Counted from the first letter of the stretch, positions 12,198-22,086 are shown. The stretch: 64,000 nt of DNA from Methylobacterium sp. GXS13 (GCF_001455965.1 NZ_LKKO01000017.1:59199-123198); one strand, 5' to 3'. A program made the numbers and translations. The notes: generated by a model not told the origin, from the letters alone.

Positions 12198-13529
12198 TCA
12201 ATGCAGTTTCACCCGCGACTCGGTCTGGCGTGTGAGTGCCCGGGCCAGGGCGTCGAGCGCGGTCTTGACGCTGCCATGGAGCGCCCGCTCGTGCATCTTG
12301 TAGAGCGAGCGGTACATCATCCGGGCGAACAGACCGGCGATGAGCATGTTCTTGCCCCGGACGAAGCCCATCAGGCTGCCCACCGTCGAGTACTCGCCGA
12401 GGGAGACCAGCGAACCGAAATCCTTGTACTTGAACGGCTTCAGGGGCTTGCCGTCGATCTTGGCCTGAATCTGGACGATCAGGTGGCTGGCGTGCTGGTG
12501 CGCGGCCTGGGCCCGGGGCGGCACCGGCCTGTCCGAGCCGGCCTCGACCAGGTAGGCGCAGTCGCCCATCGCGAAGATATCGGGATCGCGGGTGGTCTGC
12601 AGGGTCGGGGTGACCACGAGCTGGTTGGTCCGCGTGGTCTCCAGGCCGCCGATGCCCTGCAGGAAGGGCGGCGCCTTCACGCCGGCGGCCCAGACCACCA
12701 GTTCCGACGGGATGAAGGTGCCGTCGGCAAGCTGCACGCCGTCGGCCCGCACCTCGGTCACCCGCGCCTGCACGCGCACGTCGACCCCGATCTTGTGCAG
12801 CAGCTGCATCACCTCGGCGGAGAGGCGCTGCGGCACCGCCGGCAGGATCCGGTCGGCCGCCTCGACCAGGGTGATGCGGATGTCCTTGCTCGGGTCGATC
12901 CGATCGAGCCCGGTGGAGACCACGTGACGGAAGGTCCGGTGCAACTCGGCGGCGAGCTCGGTGCCGGTGGCGCCGGCGCCGATCACGGTGACGTGGAGCT
13001 GTCCGGGCCGGACCGGACCGGCCTGGGTGTGCGCCCGCAGGGATGCGTTGACGAGACGCTGGTGGAAGCGCACCGCCTGATCCTGGGTGTCGAGCGCGAT
13101 GGCGTGCTCGGCGACCCCGGGCGTCCCGAAATCGTTGGTGGTCGAGCCCACCGCCATCACCAGGGTGTCGTAGGGCACCGAGCGCTCCGGCGTGACCTCG
13201 CGCCCCTCTGGGTCGTGGCTCGCGGCGAGCCGGATCGTGCGGGTCTCCCGGTCGAGCCCGGTCATGCTGCCGATCCGGTAGCGGAACCCGTGCTTGTGGG
13301 CGTGGTGCAGGTAATCGACGGCGTGATGGCCGATATCCAGGCTGCCGGCCGCAACCTCGTGCAGCAGCGGCTTCCAGATATGCGTGCGTGCCCGGTCGAC
13401 CAGCGTGATATGCGCATGCTTACCGCGCCCGAGCTTGTCGCCGAGCTTCGTCACCAACTGGAGCCCGGCGGCCCCGCCGCCGACCACAACGACGCGATGC
13501 AGGCCGGACTCGTTCTCGACGGGTACCAT
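12198..13529 (-). CDS. ndh: type II NADH:quinone oxidoreductase (NDH-2)
   Basis: Single-subunit, non-proton-pumping NADH dehydrogenase feeding electrons to the quinone pool at the cytoplasmic face of the inner membrane. Seen: the N-terminal FAD-binding G-G-G-A-A-G-L-Q-L, a second Rossmann motif for NADH (V-I-G-A-G-A-T-G-T-E-L, about 185-195), the conserved V-V-W-A-A-G and the FAD-contacting G-D-C-A-Y-L, then a quinone-site A-Q-A-A-H-Q-H. An amphipathic, Arg-rich C-terminal anchor (G-K-N-M-L-I-A-G-L-F-A-R-M) follows. The ATG at 13529 has AAAGGG 5 bases upstream; the GTG two codons earlier is less likely. About 443 residues, normal for NDH-2. Confidence 0.92.
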   Translation of the reverse strand: MVPVENESGLHRVVVVGGGAAGLQLVTKLGDKLGRGKHAHITLVDRARTHIWKPLLHEVAAGSLDIGHHAVDYLHHAHKHGFRYRIGSMTGLDRETRTIRLAASHDPEGREVTPERSVPYDTLVMAVGSTTNDFGTPGVAEHAIALDTQDQAVRFHQRLVNASLRAHTQAGPVRPGQLHVTVIGAGATGTELAAELHRTFRHVVSTGLDRIDPSKDIRITLVEAADRILPAVPQRLSAEVMQLLHKIGVDVRVQARVTEVRADGVQLADGTFIPSELVVWAAGVKAPPFLQGIGGLETTRTNQLVVTPTLQTTRDPDIFAMGDCAYLVEAGSDRPVPPRAQAAHQHASHLIVQIQAKIDGKPLKPFKYKDFGSLVSLGEYSTVGSLMGFVRGKNMLIAGLFARMMYRSLYKMHERALHGSVKTALDALARALTRQTESRVKLH

Positions 13530-13686
13530 CGACACCCTTTCTTCCCACGGGCCTGGATTGACGCCCAGGCCGGATTAAACGCCTTGGACGTCCGCTTGCC
13601 ACATCTGCCTGCCAAGAGCACGTCCCATCCGCGCAGGCGTGACGAGAGCACGCGCGACCGTTGCATGTGGGAAAGCCGCCTCGGCC

Positions 13687-14334
13687 TCAGGCCGCGGGGG
13701 CGCCGGGCTGGCGCAGGGGATGGGCCTCGGCGACTTCCGGCAGGGCGAGGCAGGCCTCGGCGATTCGAGCGACCGTCGGGTAGGCCGCCGTGTCGACTCC
13801 GAAGATGCCGGTCCCGACCCAGAGGCTGACGAGGCAGAGGTCGGCGTGGCTCACCGCGTCGCCCTGGCAGAAACGGCCGGTCCCCGGCTCGGTGGCGAGC
13901 CGGGTCTCCAGGGTCCGCAGCCCAGTGTCGAACGCGTTGCGCAGGAAGGCCAGCATCCGGTCCCGGGGCAGCCCGTATTCCTCCACCAGGAATGTCCGCA
14001 CCCGTGGCACGTAAAGCGGGTGCGTGTCGCAGGCGACGACTTGGGCGAGCGAGCGAGCGCGAGCCCGCGCTCGCGGCTCCTCGGGCAGAAGCCGCACGCC
14101 GCCTCGGGTCTCCTCCAGATAGTCGAGGATCGCCAGGGATTGGGTCAATGGCGGTCCATCGCCGTCGAACAGGGCCGGCACCGCACCCTGCGGATTGATC
14201 GTGCGGAACTCCGGCTTGTGCTGGTCGCCGGCATCGAGATCGATGAAGGTCTCCTCATAGGCTATGCCCTTCAGCTTCAGGGCGATCCGGACCCGGAAGG
14301 CGGCGGCCGAGCGCCAGTTGCCGTACATGTGCAT
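13687..14334 (-). CDS. maiA: maleylacetoacetate isomerase (zeta-class glutathione transferase)
   Basis: Glutathione-dependent cis-trans isomerase converting maleylacetoacetate to fumarylacetoacetate in tyrosine/homogentisate breakdown; 215 residues. The N-terminal thioredoxin-like domain carries R-S-A-A-A-F-R-V-R-I-A-L (about 8-19), the zeta-class active-site stretch, with the catalytic Ser of R-S kept but the following Ser/Cys replaced by Ala. N-P-Q-G-A-V-P-A-L and Q-S-L-A-I-L-D-Y-L-E form the glutathione site. The C-terminal helical domain contains the S-H-A-D-L-C-L-V capping motif. No other homogentisate genes are nearby, so a general GST role remains possible. Confidence 0.85.
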   Translation of the reverse strand: MHMYGNWRSAAAFRVRIALKLKGIAYEETFIDLDAGDQHKPEFRTINPQGAVPALFDGDGPPLTQSLAILDYLEETRGGVRLLPEEPRARARARSLAQVVACDTHPLYVPRVRTFLVEEYGLPRDRMLAFLRNAFDTGLRTLETRLATEPGTGRFCQGDAVSHADLCLVSLWVGTGIFGVDTAAYPTVARIAEACLALPEVAEAHPLRQPGAPAA

Positions 14335-14470
14335 GGTGTCGAAATCTCTGATTGGCTTGATCGATCAGGCCTGAGTTCGTGGCGCGCTGCAAGGGGCGGC
14401 CCAGCCATCGGGGGGCGACAAAGGAGGACCGGCAACCCATATCGGCGGTCTGTTCCGGAGAGGCCCCACG

Positions 14471-15028
14471 ATGCCCGATCAGCCCGATGCCCGCGCCTTC
14501 ATTCCCCTAGGAATCGCAGTGCTCACTGTCTCGGACACACGGCAAATTGCGGATGACCGGTCGGGCGACACCCTGAGCCAGCGCCTCACCGAAGCCGGCC
14601 ATCGGCTGGCCGCCCGGGCCATCGTGCCGGACGAGATCCCGGCGATCCGCGAGCAGGTCCAAGGGTGGCTACGCGACCCGGCGGTGGACGTGGTGATCAC
14701 CACCGGAGGCACCGGCTTCACCGGCCGCGATGTCACGCCGGAGGCGCTGGAGCCACTGTTCGAGAAACGGATGGACGGTTTTTCCGCGGTGTTCCACCGG
14801 ATCTCGTACGACAAGATCGGCACCTCGACCCTGCAATCCCGGGCCACCGCCGGGGTCGCGCAGGCGACCTACGTGTTCGTGCTGCCGGGCTCGCCGGGGG
14901 CGTGCCGCGACGCCTGGGACGGTATCCTGGCCCAGCAGCTCGACTACCGGCACCGCCCCTGCAACTTCGTCGAGATCATGCCGCGGCTCGACGAGCATCT
15001 TCGCCGGGGGGCGAGCGTCACGGCGTGA
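14471..15028 (+). CDS. moaB: molybdenum cofactor biosynthesis protein B
   Basis: MoaB/Mog-type enzyme that adenylylates molybdopterin before molybdate insertion; 185 residues, cytoplasmic. The signature T-T-G-G-T-G-F-T-G-R-D-V-T-P-E (about 77-91) and the downstream L-P-G-S-P-G-A-C (about 141-148) are characteristic of the MoCF-binding fold. The start ATG follows GGAGAGG at good spacing. Its last 11 bases overlap, tail to tail, the end of the convergent permease gene. No other moa/moe genes lie nearby. Confidence 0.93.
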   Translation: MPDQPDARAFIPLGIAVLTVSDTRQIADDRSGDTLSQRLTEAGHRLAARAIVPDEIPAIREQVQGWLRDPAVDVVITTGGTGFTGRDVTPEALEPLFEKRMDGFSAVFHRISYDKIGTSTLQSRATAGVAQATYVFVLPGSPGACRDAWDGILAQQLDYRHRPCNFVEIMPRLDEHLRRGASVTA

Positions 15029-16472
15029 CCGCGTTGCCCTGCTTGCGCCGCAGGACCGAGTGCCTGCGGCCGTAGAAAAAATACACGACCAGACCGATCG
15101 CCATCCAGATCACCAGGCGCAGCCAAGTGTCGAGGGGCAGGCCGGCCATCAGCAGCAGACAGAACAGGATCCCCAGGATCGGCACCACCGGCACGGCCGG
15201 CACCCGGAACGGGCGCTTCATGTGGCGGTCGGTGCGGCGCAGATGGATCACCGCGCCGCAGACCAGGATGAAGGCGGCCAGCGTCCCGATGCTCACCATC
15301 TCGCCGAGGATATTGATCGGTACCAGCGCCGCCACCAGGGCGACCACCCCTCCGATCAGGGCTTGGCTGCGATAGGGCGTCTGGTAGGTCGGGTGGACAT
15401 GGGCGAACAGCTTTGGCAGCAGCCCGTCATTGGCCATGGTGAAGAAGATCCGGCTCTGGCCGTAGAGCAGCACCAGGATCACCGTTGTCAGCCCGGTCAG
15501 GGCCCCCAGCTTGATCAGCAGGGAGAACCAGCCAATGCCAATTACATCAACGCCTTTGGCGATCGGATCCGGGACGTTCAGCTCCTTGTACGGCACTAGG
15601 CCGGTCAGAACCGCGGCCACGAGCACGTACAGGATTGTGCAGACGGCGAGCGAGCCGAGGATGCCGATCGGCATGTCCTTTTGCGGCTTGCGGGCTTCCT
15701 GAGCGGCGGTGGAGACTGCGTCGAAACCGATGAAGGCGAAGAACACCACGCCGGCGCCGCGCAGGATGCCGCTGTAGCCGTATTGCCCGAAGGTGCCCTC
15801 GTTCGGCGGGATCAGCGGGCTCCAATGCGCCGTATCGACATGGCCCCAGCCGAGCGCGATGAAGGCGACCACCACGGTGAGCTTGACCGCCACCATGATG
15901 TTGTTGAACCGCGCCGATTCCTTGGTGCCGCGCATCAACAGGAGTGTGATCAGGGCGACGATCACCACGGCCGGCAGGTTGAACAGGGCGGTGCCGCCGC
16001 CGTCGATCGCCGTGCCCGGCGCATGCGCGAACCGAGCCGGAATTGCGATGCCCACATCCTTCAGCAGGCTCGTGACGTAACCCGACCATCCCACCGCCAC
16101 GGTGGCCGCGCCCATGGCGTATTCGAGGATCAGGTCCCAGCCGATCAGCCAGGCGAAAAACTCGCCCAACGTCGCGTAGGTGTAGGTGTAGCTCGATCCG
16201 GCCACCGGGATCAGCGCGGCCATCTCGGAGTAGCACAGGCCGACGAACGCGCAGGCGATGCCGCCGAGCACGAAGGACAGCATGATGCCCGGGCCCGCAT
16301 ATTGCGCCGCCGCCGTGCCCGTGAGCACGAAGATGCCGGCGCCGATGATCGCCCCGACGCCCATGGCTGTGATCGACAGAGCGCCAAGGGATTTCGAGAG
16401 CTGCTCCTCCCCCTCGCCGCTTTCCAGAATATCGTCGACGGACTTCCGCCCCATCAGGCCTGAGGAGTCCAT
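15018..16472 (-). CDS. amino acid permease (APC superfamily, cationic-amino-acid-transporter-like)
   Basis: Inner-membrane amino-acid transporter of 484 residues with about twelve hydrophobic segments. The first helix carries G-V-G-A-I-I-G-A-G-I-F-V (about 37-48), the unwound substrate-binding motif of APC carriers. P-V-A-G-S-S-Y-T-Y-T-Y and G-E-F-F-A-W-L-I-G-W (about 91-115) are typical of the CAT/YfnA subfamily. The substrate cannot be told by eye. AAGGA lies just ahead of the ATG at 16472. It is convergent with moaB with an 11-base overlap. Confidence 0.9.
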   Translation of the reverse strand: MDSSGLMGRKSVDDILESGEGEEQLSKSLGALSITAMGVGAIIGAGIFVLTGTAAAQYAGPGIMLSFVLGGIACAFVGLCYSEMAALIPVAGSSYTYTYATLGEFFAWLIGWDLILEYAMGAATVAVGWSGYVTSLLKDVGIAIPARFAHAPGTAIDGGGTALFNLPAVVIVALITLLLMRGTKESARFNNIMVAVKLTVVVAFIALGWGHVDTAHWSPLIPPNEGTFGQYGYSGILRGAGVVFFAFIGFDAVSTAAQEARKPQKDMPIGILGSLAVCTILYVLVAAVLTGLVPYKELNVPDPIAKGVDVIGIGWFSLLIKLGALTGLTTVILVLLYGQSRIFFTMANDGLLPKLFAHVHPTYQTPYRSQALIGGVVALVAALVPINILGEMVSIGTLAAFILVCGAVIHLRRTDRHMKRPFRVPAVPVVPILGILFCLLLMAGLPLDTWLRLVIWMAIGLVVYFFYGRRHSVLRRKQGNAVTP

Positions 16473-16609
16473 CGGCGCATCCTTCCTCGCCGCGCCGCGG
16501 TGCGGCGCTCGGCTATAACCTCCAATTCAGCAAGTTTTCTGCCATAGCGCCAGTAATTTCGGCTGATGTTTAGCCGATACCACTAAGTCGAGCTGCGACA
16601 ATCTGTCGA

Positions 16610-17140
16610 TTAGGGCCTGTCGATGCGGGCGATCAGCGGCCGGACCTTGAGGCGCGGCGCAAACACGGCACCCGCCCGCAGCGCCTCCCGTCGCACCACG
16701 TCACCGGCCCTGGCCCGCCTTGCGCCGGTTACGGACTCGACGCGGCCAACGAGACGGCCCCTCCAGCCCATGGCCGGGCGGTGCAGCCTTCCAAGCCCGG
16801 TCTCCGGCCGGGCGGTGTTGACGAAGCGATCGAGGGTGCGGATCCAACCCTCGGCCGGAACGTCCCCGGCCTCTAGGCACAGCACCCAGTCACGCCGCGC
16901 TTCCGCAGCGCCTGCCGCATAGGGGCTTCCGCTCCGGTGGAGGACCAGGGTCGCCCCGGTGGCGTCCGCGATGGCAGACGCCGCCTCGCTCTCCTCGTCG
17001 GTTACGATGACAGCATCCCCGACCAGGCCACCGGCTACACCGGATACGAGAACGCTGAGCGTGTCGGCCAAGCGATCGATCGCGTCCGGATCGGCCGGGT
17101 CGGCCAGATAGGTCACCGCAGAGAGCATGACCGCGCCCAT
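16610..17140 (-). CDS. short glycosyltransferase-2-like protein
   Basis: 176-residue protein resembling a compact nucleotide-sugar-binding fold. An A-V-T-Y-L-A strand is followed by a D-A-V-I-V-T-D-E-E-S stretch, then W-V-L-C-L-E-A-G-D-V-P, which looks like the acidic D-x-D region of family-2 glycosyltransferases but with Glu-Ala-Gly-Asp. The Arg-rich C-terminus reads V-V-R-R-E-A-L-R-A-G. It is shorter than active GT2 enzymes (usually over 230 residues), so it may be a catalytically weak or regulatory relative. No clear ribosome binding site precedes the ATG at 17140; a second ATG at 17128 is an alternative. Function not assigned. Confidence 0.6.
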   Translation of the reverse strand: MGAVMLSAVTYLADPADPDAIDRLADTLSVLVSGVAGGLVGDAVIVTDEESEAASAIADATGATLVLHRSGSPYAAGAAEARRDWVLCLEAGDVPAEGWIRTLDRFVNTARPETGLGRLHRPAMGWRGRLVGRVESVTGARRARAGDVVRREALRAGAVFAPRLKVRPLIARIDRP

Positions 17141-17293
17141 AGACGATTTTGCGCGGCGGTAAACCGGTGGGTAGGCATCCCGGAGAGGCTGGAGGTTATC
17201 GAAGCCGGGAAGCAGTTGCGTTTGCCTGAAATTGAGGCGCTGGCCTTCGGTCCGTTCGCGCTATGTTCCAAGCAAACCACAGGGTGAAGCACG

Positions 17294-18409
17294 ATGGCGG
17301 CGAGTCGGGATGGATCCACCCCCAGGTTTCCCATGCGCCTCGGTTCGAGCACGCGGTCCCCGGAAGCCCGGCGCGGACGCGGCGCCACAGCCAACCCAAC
17401 AAGCCGCTACGAAACGGCCAAGCGCGAGAATTTTCAGGACGGCGATTGGGAGACCGATGCGATCGCTCCCCTGCGCACGCAGGTCACCCTCGAGCGTGCA
17501 GGGCGGATCATTGCCCGCAACAGCTCGCCGGACATCCCGTTCGACCGGTCGGTCAACCCGTATCGCGGCTGCGAGCACGGCTGCATCTACTGCTATGCGC
17601 GCCCAACCCATGCCTGGCTGGGACTGTCGCCGGGGCTCGACTTCGAATCGCGGATCTTCGCAAAGCCCGATGCTGCCCAGCTCCTGAAGCGCGAGATCGC
17701 AGCCCCAGGCTACCAGCCGGAAACGATCGCCCTCGGTACCGCCACCGATCCCTACCAGCCGGTTGAGCGGGAGCACGGCATCACCCGTGCGGTGTTGGAG
17801 GTGCTGCGGGCGGCGCGCCATCCCGTCGCCGTCACCACCAAGTCCGACCTCGTGCTGCGCGACCTCGACATCCTGGCCGAGATGGCCGCAGAGAACCTCG
17901 TTCTCGTGGCCATCTCGCTGCCGACGCTGGACCCACGTCTCGCTCGCCTGCTCGACCCGAGAGCACCGCGGCCGGAGAAGCGGCTCGCCGCAATGCGGCG
18001 CCTCAGCGAGGCGGGCGTGCCCGTGATGGTCAACGTCTCGCCGATCATCCCGGGGCTGACCGATCACGAGATTGAGGCAATCCTGGCGAAGGCCCGAGAA
18101 AACGGCGCGAGCCGCATCGGCCATGCCCTGCTGCGGCTGCCGGGCGAGGTTACCGACCTTGTGGCCGACTGGTTCGCCGAACACTATCCCGAACGCCAGG
18201 CCCGGGCCTTCGCGCTGCTGGCGCAGGCAAGGGGCGGGCGTGAGAATGATCCGCGCTTCGGCCATCGCTTCCGCGGAGAGGGGCCCTACGCCGAACTGAT
18301 CGGCCAGCGGGTCCGCATCGCCGGCGGCCGGCTTGGCTTCGCCTTCGGGCGGATGGCACTGAACACGGCCGCCTTCCGCAAGCCGGGGGCGCAGCTCGCG
18401 CTGTTCTAA
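17294..18409 (+). CDS. PA0069-family radical SAM protein (SplB-like)
   Basis: Radical S-adenosylmethionine protein of 371 residues. The [4Fe-4S] cysteines are Cys93, Cys97 and Cys100 in the motif C-E-H-G-C-I-Y-C-Y. Upstream N-P-Y-R-G and downstream G-T-A-T-D-P-Y-Q-P-V-E are hallmarks of the PA0069 group, related to spore photoproduct lyase. The reaction is unknown. The last 60 or so residues (G-H-R-F-R-G-E-G-P-Y-A) match the family's C-terminal extension. The N-terminal 40 residues are basic and low-complexity; an internal ATG at 17333 is an alternative start. Flanking genes give no functional hint. Confidence 0.88.
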   Translation: MAASRDGSTPRFPMRLGSSTRSPEARRGRGATANPTSRYETAKRENFQDGDWETDAIAPLRTQVTLERAGRIIARNSSPDIPFDRSVNPYRGCEHGCIYCYARPTHAWLGLSPGLDFESRIFAKPDAAQLLKREIAAPGYQPETIALGTATDPYQPVEREHGITRAVLEVLRAARHPVAVTTKSDLVLRDLDILAEMAAENLVLVAISLPTLDPRLARLLDPRAPRPEKRLAAMRRLSEAGVPVMVNVSPIIPGLTDHEIEAILAKARENGASRIGHALLRLPGEVTDLVADWFAEHYPERQARAFALLAQARGGRENDPRFGHRFRGEGPYAELIGQRVRIAGGRLGFAFGRMALNTAAFRKPGAQLALF

Positions 18410-18753
18410 AGCAGGGTCGGGCTTCGCAGCAGCGATCGCCACACGACGCAGGCTGCACGAAACCGAGCCTTCGTTCATGACACTCGCCGTGATGAGGGAA
18501 TCAGATTTTAAGGTAATGGATGCGGATAGCAGCACCGCCGTCATCGGACTTGACCGCAATGTATTTCACGACCGTCGAGAAACACAATTTTCCCTCGAAC
18601 AAGTAGACACATATCGACTGTCATAAATTCGAGTTGCAAACGTCATGGATCAGATCCAGAAAGGCTATGCTGTCGGTAGAGATTTGGATTTATTCCAAAT
18701 TAATGGCAAATATTATCCGGCAAAGCATCAACATCCAGACGGAATCATTGTCG
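18410..18753. other. intergenic region upstream of the chemoreceptor gene
   Basis: 344 bases, more AT-rich than the surroundings, especially from 18500. The chemoreceptor frame is open back to 18634 but without a convincing start. No gene, RNA or clear operator was recognised; it presumably holds the chemoreceptor promoter. Confidence 0.5.
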
Positions 18754-20886
18754 ATGTCGCGTGGGCAACCCTTAACGTTCGCCGGATTTGAACTCACGAC
18801 CCTGACGATCGGCAAAATCCTGTGCGCGACCCTGTTCTCGATGAGCGTCATGTTGATCGCCTCAGGGGTGGCGACCCTGCGTGATGCGCAGGTGCAGGCG
18901 GAGCGCAGCCACCGCGTGGTGGCCCTGACCGAGGCGAGCCGGACGCTTCTCAAGGATCTGCTGGCCATCCGGATGGAGCGCGGCCGCACACTCCAGGCCC
19001 TGAAAGCCGCTCAGCCGATTCCCGGCAAGGATGCGACGCTGATCGCCACCCAACGCACCACGATCGCGGCTGGCCTCGACCAGCTCGCGACGCTCGCCCG
19101 AGAGGTAGATGCGCCCGCGGTGCTGGCGAAGGTCGAGCCGCTGCAGCGGGCCTACGCGGCCACGCTCAGGCTGCGCTCGCAGGTCGACGCCGCATTGGCG
19201 GTGCCCGCAGAGCAGCGACCCGCCAGCACGCTGCCGGCCATCGCCGAGGCGTCCCAGGCGCTGCTCGAGGCCTTCCTGGCGGCGAACGATGCGGTCGACG
19301 CTGCGATCCCGCGCGGCGATGCGCTTCTAGCGCATTACCTCGACTTGAAGCGCTCGGCGTGGGCCTCGCGGGCCCTGATTGGGGGTGTGGTGGTGCGGAT
19401 CGAATCCGCGGTCGCCGCCGGCACTCCGTGGTCGCAGGCCGATATCGTCGCCGCGGCCGAGGAGCGTGGGCGACTGGCCGCCGCCTGGGCCGGCGTCATC
19501 GCGACCGCCGCCAACGAGACCTCGGATACGGTCCGAGCCGCCTTCGGCACGGCCAAAGCCAACAACTTCGAGGGCGAGGCCGAGGCGCGCCGCAATGCCT
19601 TCACGGAGGCGCTCACGCAGGGCCGGCGGATCGACCTCTCCATCGACGAGATGCGCATTCGCCACACCGCCGAGGTGAATACAATCGCCGACCTCGCCAC
19701 AGCAGCGCTCGATGCGCTGGTCGACCGGGCCCGGGCGCTGACCGAAGAGGCGCGCGCCTCCCTGGTGCGGACCGTCCTGTTCCTGATCACCGCTCTGCTG
19801 CTGACCGGTGTTGGCACGCTGGTCGTAGTCCGCCGGGTGCTGCGGCCGATTCGCACGATGACCACGGTCATGCGGGCACTGGCTGCCGGCGACGCATCCG
19901 TTACAGTCCCGGCCCAGAAGCACCATGACGAGATCGGCGCCATGGCTGTCGCCGTCCAGGTGTTCAAGGACAATCTGATTCGGACCCGGCAGCTCGAAGC
20001 CGAGGCGGACGAGGCACGCCGTACAGCCGAGGAGCAGCGTCGGGCGGTCACACGGCAGCTGGCCAAGCGTTTCGAGGCGGCGGTCTCCGGCATCATCACC
20101 CAGGTCGCATCCGCCGCAACGGAGTTGCAAGCCACCGCCTCGCAGATGACAGCGAGCGCTCAGGAAACCGCCAGCCAATCCGGCACGGTGGCCGCGGCGG
20201 CCGAGCAATCCGCCTCCAACGTCAACACCGTGGCGAGCGCCGCCGAGCAACTCGGCAGCAGCGTCGATGAGATCGGCCGACAGGTGCAGGATTCGACCAC
20301 CCTCGCCCAGCGCGCGGTGGGCGAATCAGACCAGACCGCCGCCCTCGTCTCCGAGCTGAGCGCAGCGGCCGCCCGAGTCGGGGACGTCGTTCAGCTGATC
20401 GCCTCGATCGCCGCCCAGACCAACCTCTTGGCCTTGAACGCCACGATCGAAGCAGCGCGGGCCGGCGAGGCGGGACGGGGTTTCGCCGTCGTGGCAACCG
20501 AAGTGAAGGAACTCGCCGGGCAGACCGCCAAGGCGACGGAAGAGATCGCCAGCCAGATCGGCCGGATCCAGGGGGTGACAGGCGAGGCCGTCGGGGCGAT
20601 CGGCACGATCACCGGCCGCATCCGGGAGATCAACACGGTCGCGACGACGATCGCGGCGGCGGTGGAGCAGCAGGGGGCGGCGACCCGCGAGATCGTCCGC
20701 AACGTCACACAGGCGACGACTGGTACGCAGGAGGTCAAAGATAACATCGCCGGGGTGGCGCAGGCTGCCGAGCAGACCGGCGCAGCAGCCGAGCAGGTCC
20801 TCGCCTCCGCCACTGGGCTGTCGCGCCAGTCCGAGCAGCTTTCGGCCGAGGTCGACCGCTTCCTCACCACCGTCCGGGCCGCCTGA
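18754..20886 (+). CDS. methyl-accepting chemotaxis protein
   Basis: Transmembrane chemoreceptor, about 710 residues from the ATG at 18754 (M-S-R-G-Q). One transmembrane helix lies near residues 18-40. A long helical periplasmic ligand domain with many Ala and Arg/Glu heptads follows, then a second transmembrane helix ([11 protein letters not shown], about 340-362) and a HAMP domain (R-P-I-R-T-M). The cytoplasmic coiled coil contains the conserved hairpin tip [18 protein letters not shown]. There is no C-terminal CheR-tethering pentapeptide. No che genes adjoin, so it is an orphan receptor. The same frame continues to a TTG at 18634, but that N-terminal extension looks non-coding. Confidence 0.9.
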   Translation: MSRGQPLTFAGFELTTLTIGKILCATLFSMSVMLIASGVATLRDAQVQAERSHRVVALTEASRTLLKDLLAIRMERGRTLQALKAAQPIPGKDATLIATQRTTIAAGLDQLATLAREVDAPAVLAKVEPLQRAYAATLRLRSQVDAALAVPAEQRPASTLPAIAEASQALLEAFLAANDAVDAAIPRGDALLAHYLDLKRSAWASRALIGGVVVRIESAVAAGTPWSQADIVAAAEERGRLAAAWAGVIATAANETSDTVRAAFGTAKANNFEGEAEARRNAFTEALTQGRRIDLSIDEMRIRHTAEVNTIADLATAALDALVDRARALTEEARASLVRTVLFLITALLLTGVGTLVVVRRVLRPIRTMTTVMRALAAGDASVTVPAQKHHDEIGAMAVAVQVFKDNLIRTRQLEAEADEARRTAEEQRRAVTRQLAKRFEAAVSGIITQVASAATELQATASQMTASAQETASQSGTVAAAAEQSASNVNTVASAAEQLGSSVDEIGRQVQDSTTLAQRAVGESDQTAALVSELSAAAARVGDVVQLIASIAAQTNLLALNATIEAARAGEAGRGFAVVATEVKELAGQTAKATEEIASQIGRIQGVTGEAVGAIGTITGRIREINTVATTIAAAVEQQGAATREIVRNVTQATTGTQEVKDNIAGVAQAAEQTGAAAEQVLASATGLSRQSEQLSAEVDRFLTTVRAA

Positions 20887-21116
20887 ACGCAGGCTGTTCG
20901 CCGCCGCCGTTACAAGCCCGATCACGCTGGCTTAAGATCGATCGACGTCGGTTTTCCCGTTGCCGGTCTTATTCCAAGGCGCTGACATGCGCCGTAAGCC
21001 TTGCAGGAAACAGCCGGCCGAAAGCGGGCGACTCGCACGCTTCTGGGGTCCGAAGCGCGGCGCCGCCCGCTCGGGAATTCAGATGAAACCGGGCCGCTTG
21101 CCGATCCGAGCGTCCA
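20887..21116. other. intergenic region without a supported gene
   Basis: 230 bases between the chemoreceptor and a decayed acetyltransferase gene. Short frames here have no family resemblance or ribosome binding site. Nothing recognised. Confidence 0.5.
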
Positions 21117-21465
21117 TCAACCCGCGACTTCGATATTGGGTCCGAGCGCGCCGGCAACCAAGCCAGCGCGATAAGAGAAGCGGTGGCTGAGCACGTTAGC
21201 CATCGGCGTATCGGGCAGGAACTGATCGCATCCCGATTCGCGAGCGAGACCGGTCGGATGCGCCATCATCGATCCAGCAAGGCCTCCGCCGCGCTCGCCT
21301 CCGTCTGTCAATAGATCGTCGACTTACAGGTGCCGCCCGTGGACCGGCTTCTCTGGAACCGGAAGCTGGCCAGCGCCACGAGACGGTCGCCGTGCCAAAG
21401 CACGACGAAGCGATAGCCGTCTACGGTCTGGCGCCGCTAGCGTACGACGAGGTTCTCCGAACCGG
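21117..21465 (-). pseudogene. GNAT-family N-acetyltransferase pseudogene
   Basis: The minus strand still spells most of a GNAT protein, but in broken frames. From about 21465 one frame reads E-N-L-V-V-R, a TAG stop, then R-R-Q-T-V-D-G-Y-R-F-V-V-L and a strand ending A-S-F-R-F-Q. After a one-base frameshift near 21350 the next frame reads E-K-P-V-H-G-R-H-L, a TAA where Tyr is expected, then V-D-D-L-L-T-D. It continues through S-G-C-D-Q-F and L-S-H-R-F-S-Y-R-A-G-L to a terminal TGA at 21117. The V-H-G-R-x-L-x-V-D-D-L and G-C-D-Q motifs identify the acetyl-CoA-binding family. Two internal stops plus a frameshift, and no clear start, mark it as dead. The 5' limit is approximate. Confidence 0.8.
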
Positions 21466-21550
21466 CTTAGGAGCGGGTAGCAGGCTCACACCGCCGTTTC
21501 GTCCACGACGTCGATTGGGCGTTCGGGAACGGGTCGCATCGGCGCGGCCT

Positions 21551-22027
21551 TCAGGTCGCGTGCCGGGCGAGCGGTGGGAAATGCAGGCCGCCCGCAATGC
21601 GGTTCCAGGCGTTGATGGTGGCAATGGCGGCGGTCAGCACCATAACTCCGTCCCGGCCGAACAGCGCGCTCAGAGGTTCCACGGCTGAGGGCCCTGGACC
21701 ATCGGCCATGCGGGTGAGGTGCTCGGCCCAGGACAGGGCAGCTCTTTCGCGCAGCGAGAAGACTGCGCTGTCGCGCCAGACGGCGATCGCGTCGAGTGTG
21801 CCATCCGCGATACCGAGGCGGCGGGCCGTATCAAGATGGAAGTCCTGGCAGAACACGCAGGCGTTGATCTGGGAGACGCGGATTTTGACGATCTCGCTCA
21901 GGCGCTTATCCAGGCCGGCCTTGTCCACGGCCCCACCGAGGGCGAGCAGTGCGGCATGGGCCGCCGGGATCGAAGCCCTAAAAATGTCGTACGAAAAAGC
22001 CGCTTTCTCAAGTGTCACATCGTCCAT
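21551..22027 (-). CDS. carboxymuconolactone decarboxylase family protein (AhpD-like)
   Basis: 158-residue all-helical protein with the AhpD-type active-site motif C-V-F-C-Q-D-F-H (about 57-64). Both redox cysteines and the following His are present, as in alkylhydroperoxidase-like CMD proteins that reduce peroxides or act as thiol-disulfide enzymes. The C-terminal N-A-W-N-R-I-A-G-G segment is typical of the YnjC/'Rv' subgroup. GGAAGG precedes the ATG at 22027. It is transcribed away from a MarR regulator about 65 bases off, so it is a likely target of that regulator in response to oxidants or quinones. Confidence 0.85.
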   Translation of the reverse strand: MDDVTLEKAAFSYDIFRASIPAAHAALLALGGAVDKAGLDKRLSEIVKIRVSQINACVFCQDFHLDTARRLGIADGTLDAIAVWRDSAVFSLRERAALSWAEHLTRMADGPGPSAVEPLSALFGRDGVMVLTAAIATINAWNRIAGGLHFPPLARHAT

Positions 22028-22070
22028 GGCATGCCTTCCGCGCTTCGATAATGTCAGCGCTCACACATCA

Positions 22071-22086
22071 TATCAAAGCCCTGATA
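22071..22086. promoter_or_regulatory. palindrome in CMD/MarR divergent region, candidate MarR operator
   Basis: TATCAAAGCCCTGATA has perfect 5-base arms (TATCA/TGATA) around a 6-base spacer. It lies between the divergent CMD and MarR starts, where an autoregulatory MarR site is expected. The assignment is inferred. Confidence 0.5.

Noticed and set aside
20960..21190. 76-residue plus-strand frame downstream of the chemoreceptor
   Set aside because: Basic low-complexity sequence overlapping the acetyltransferase remnant, with no family match by eye.
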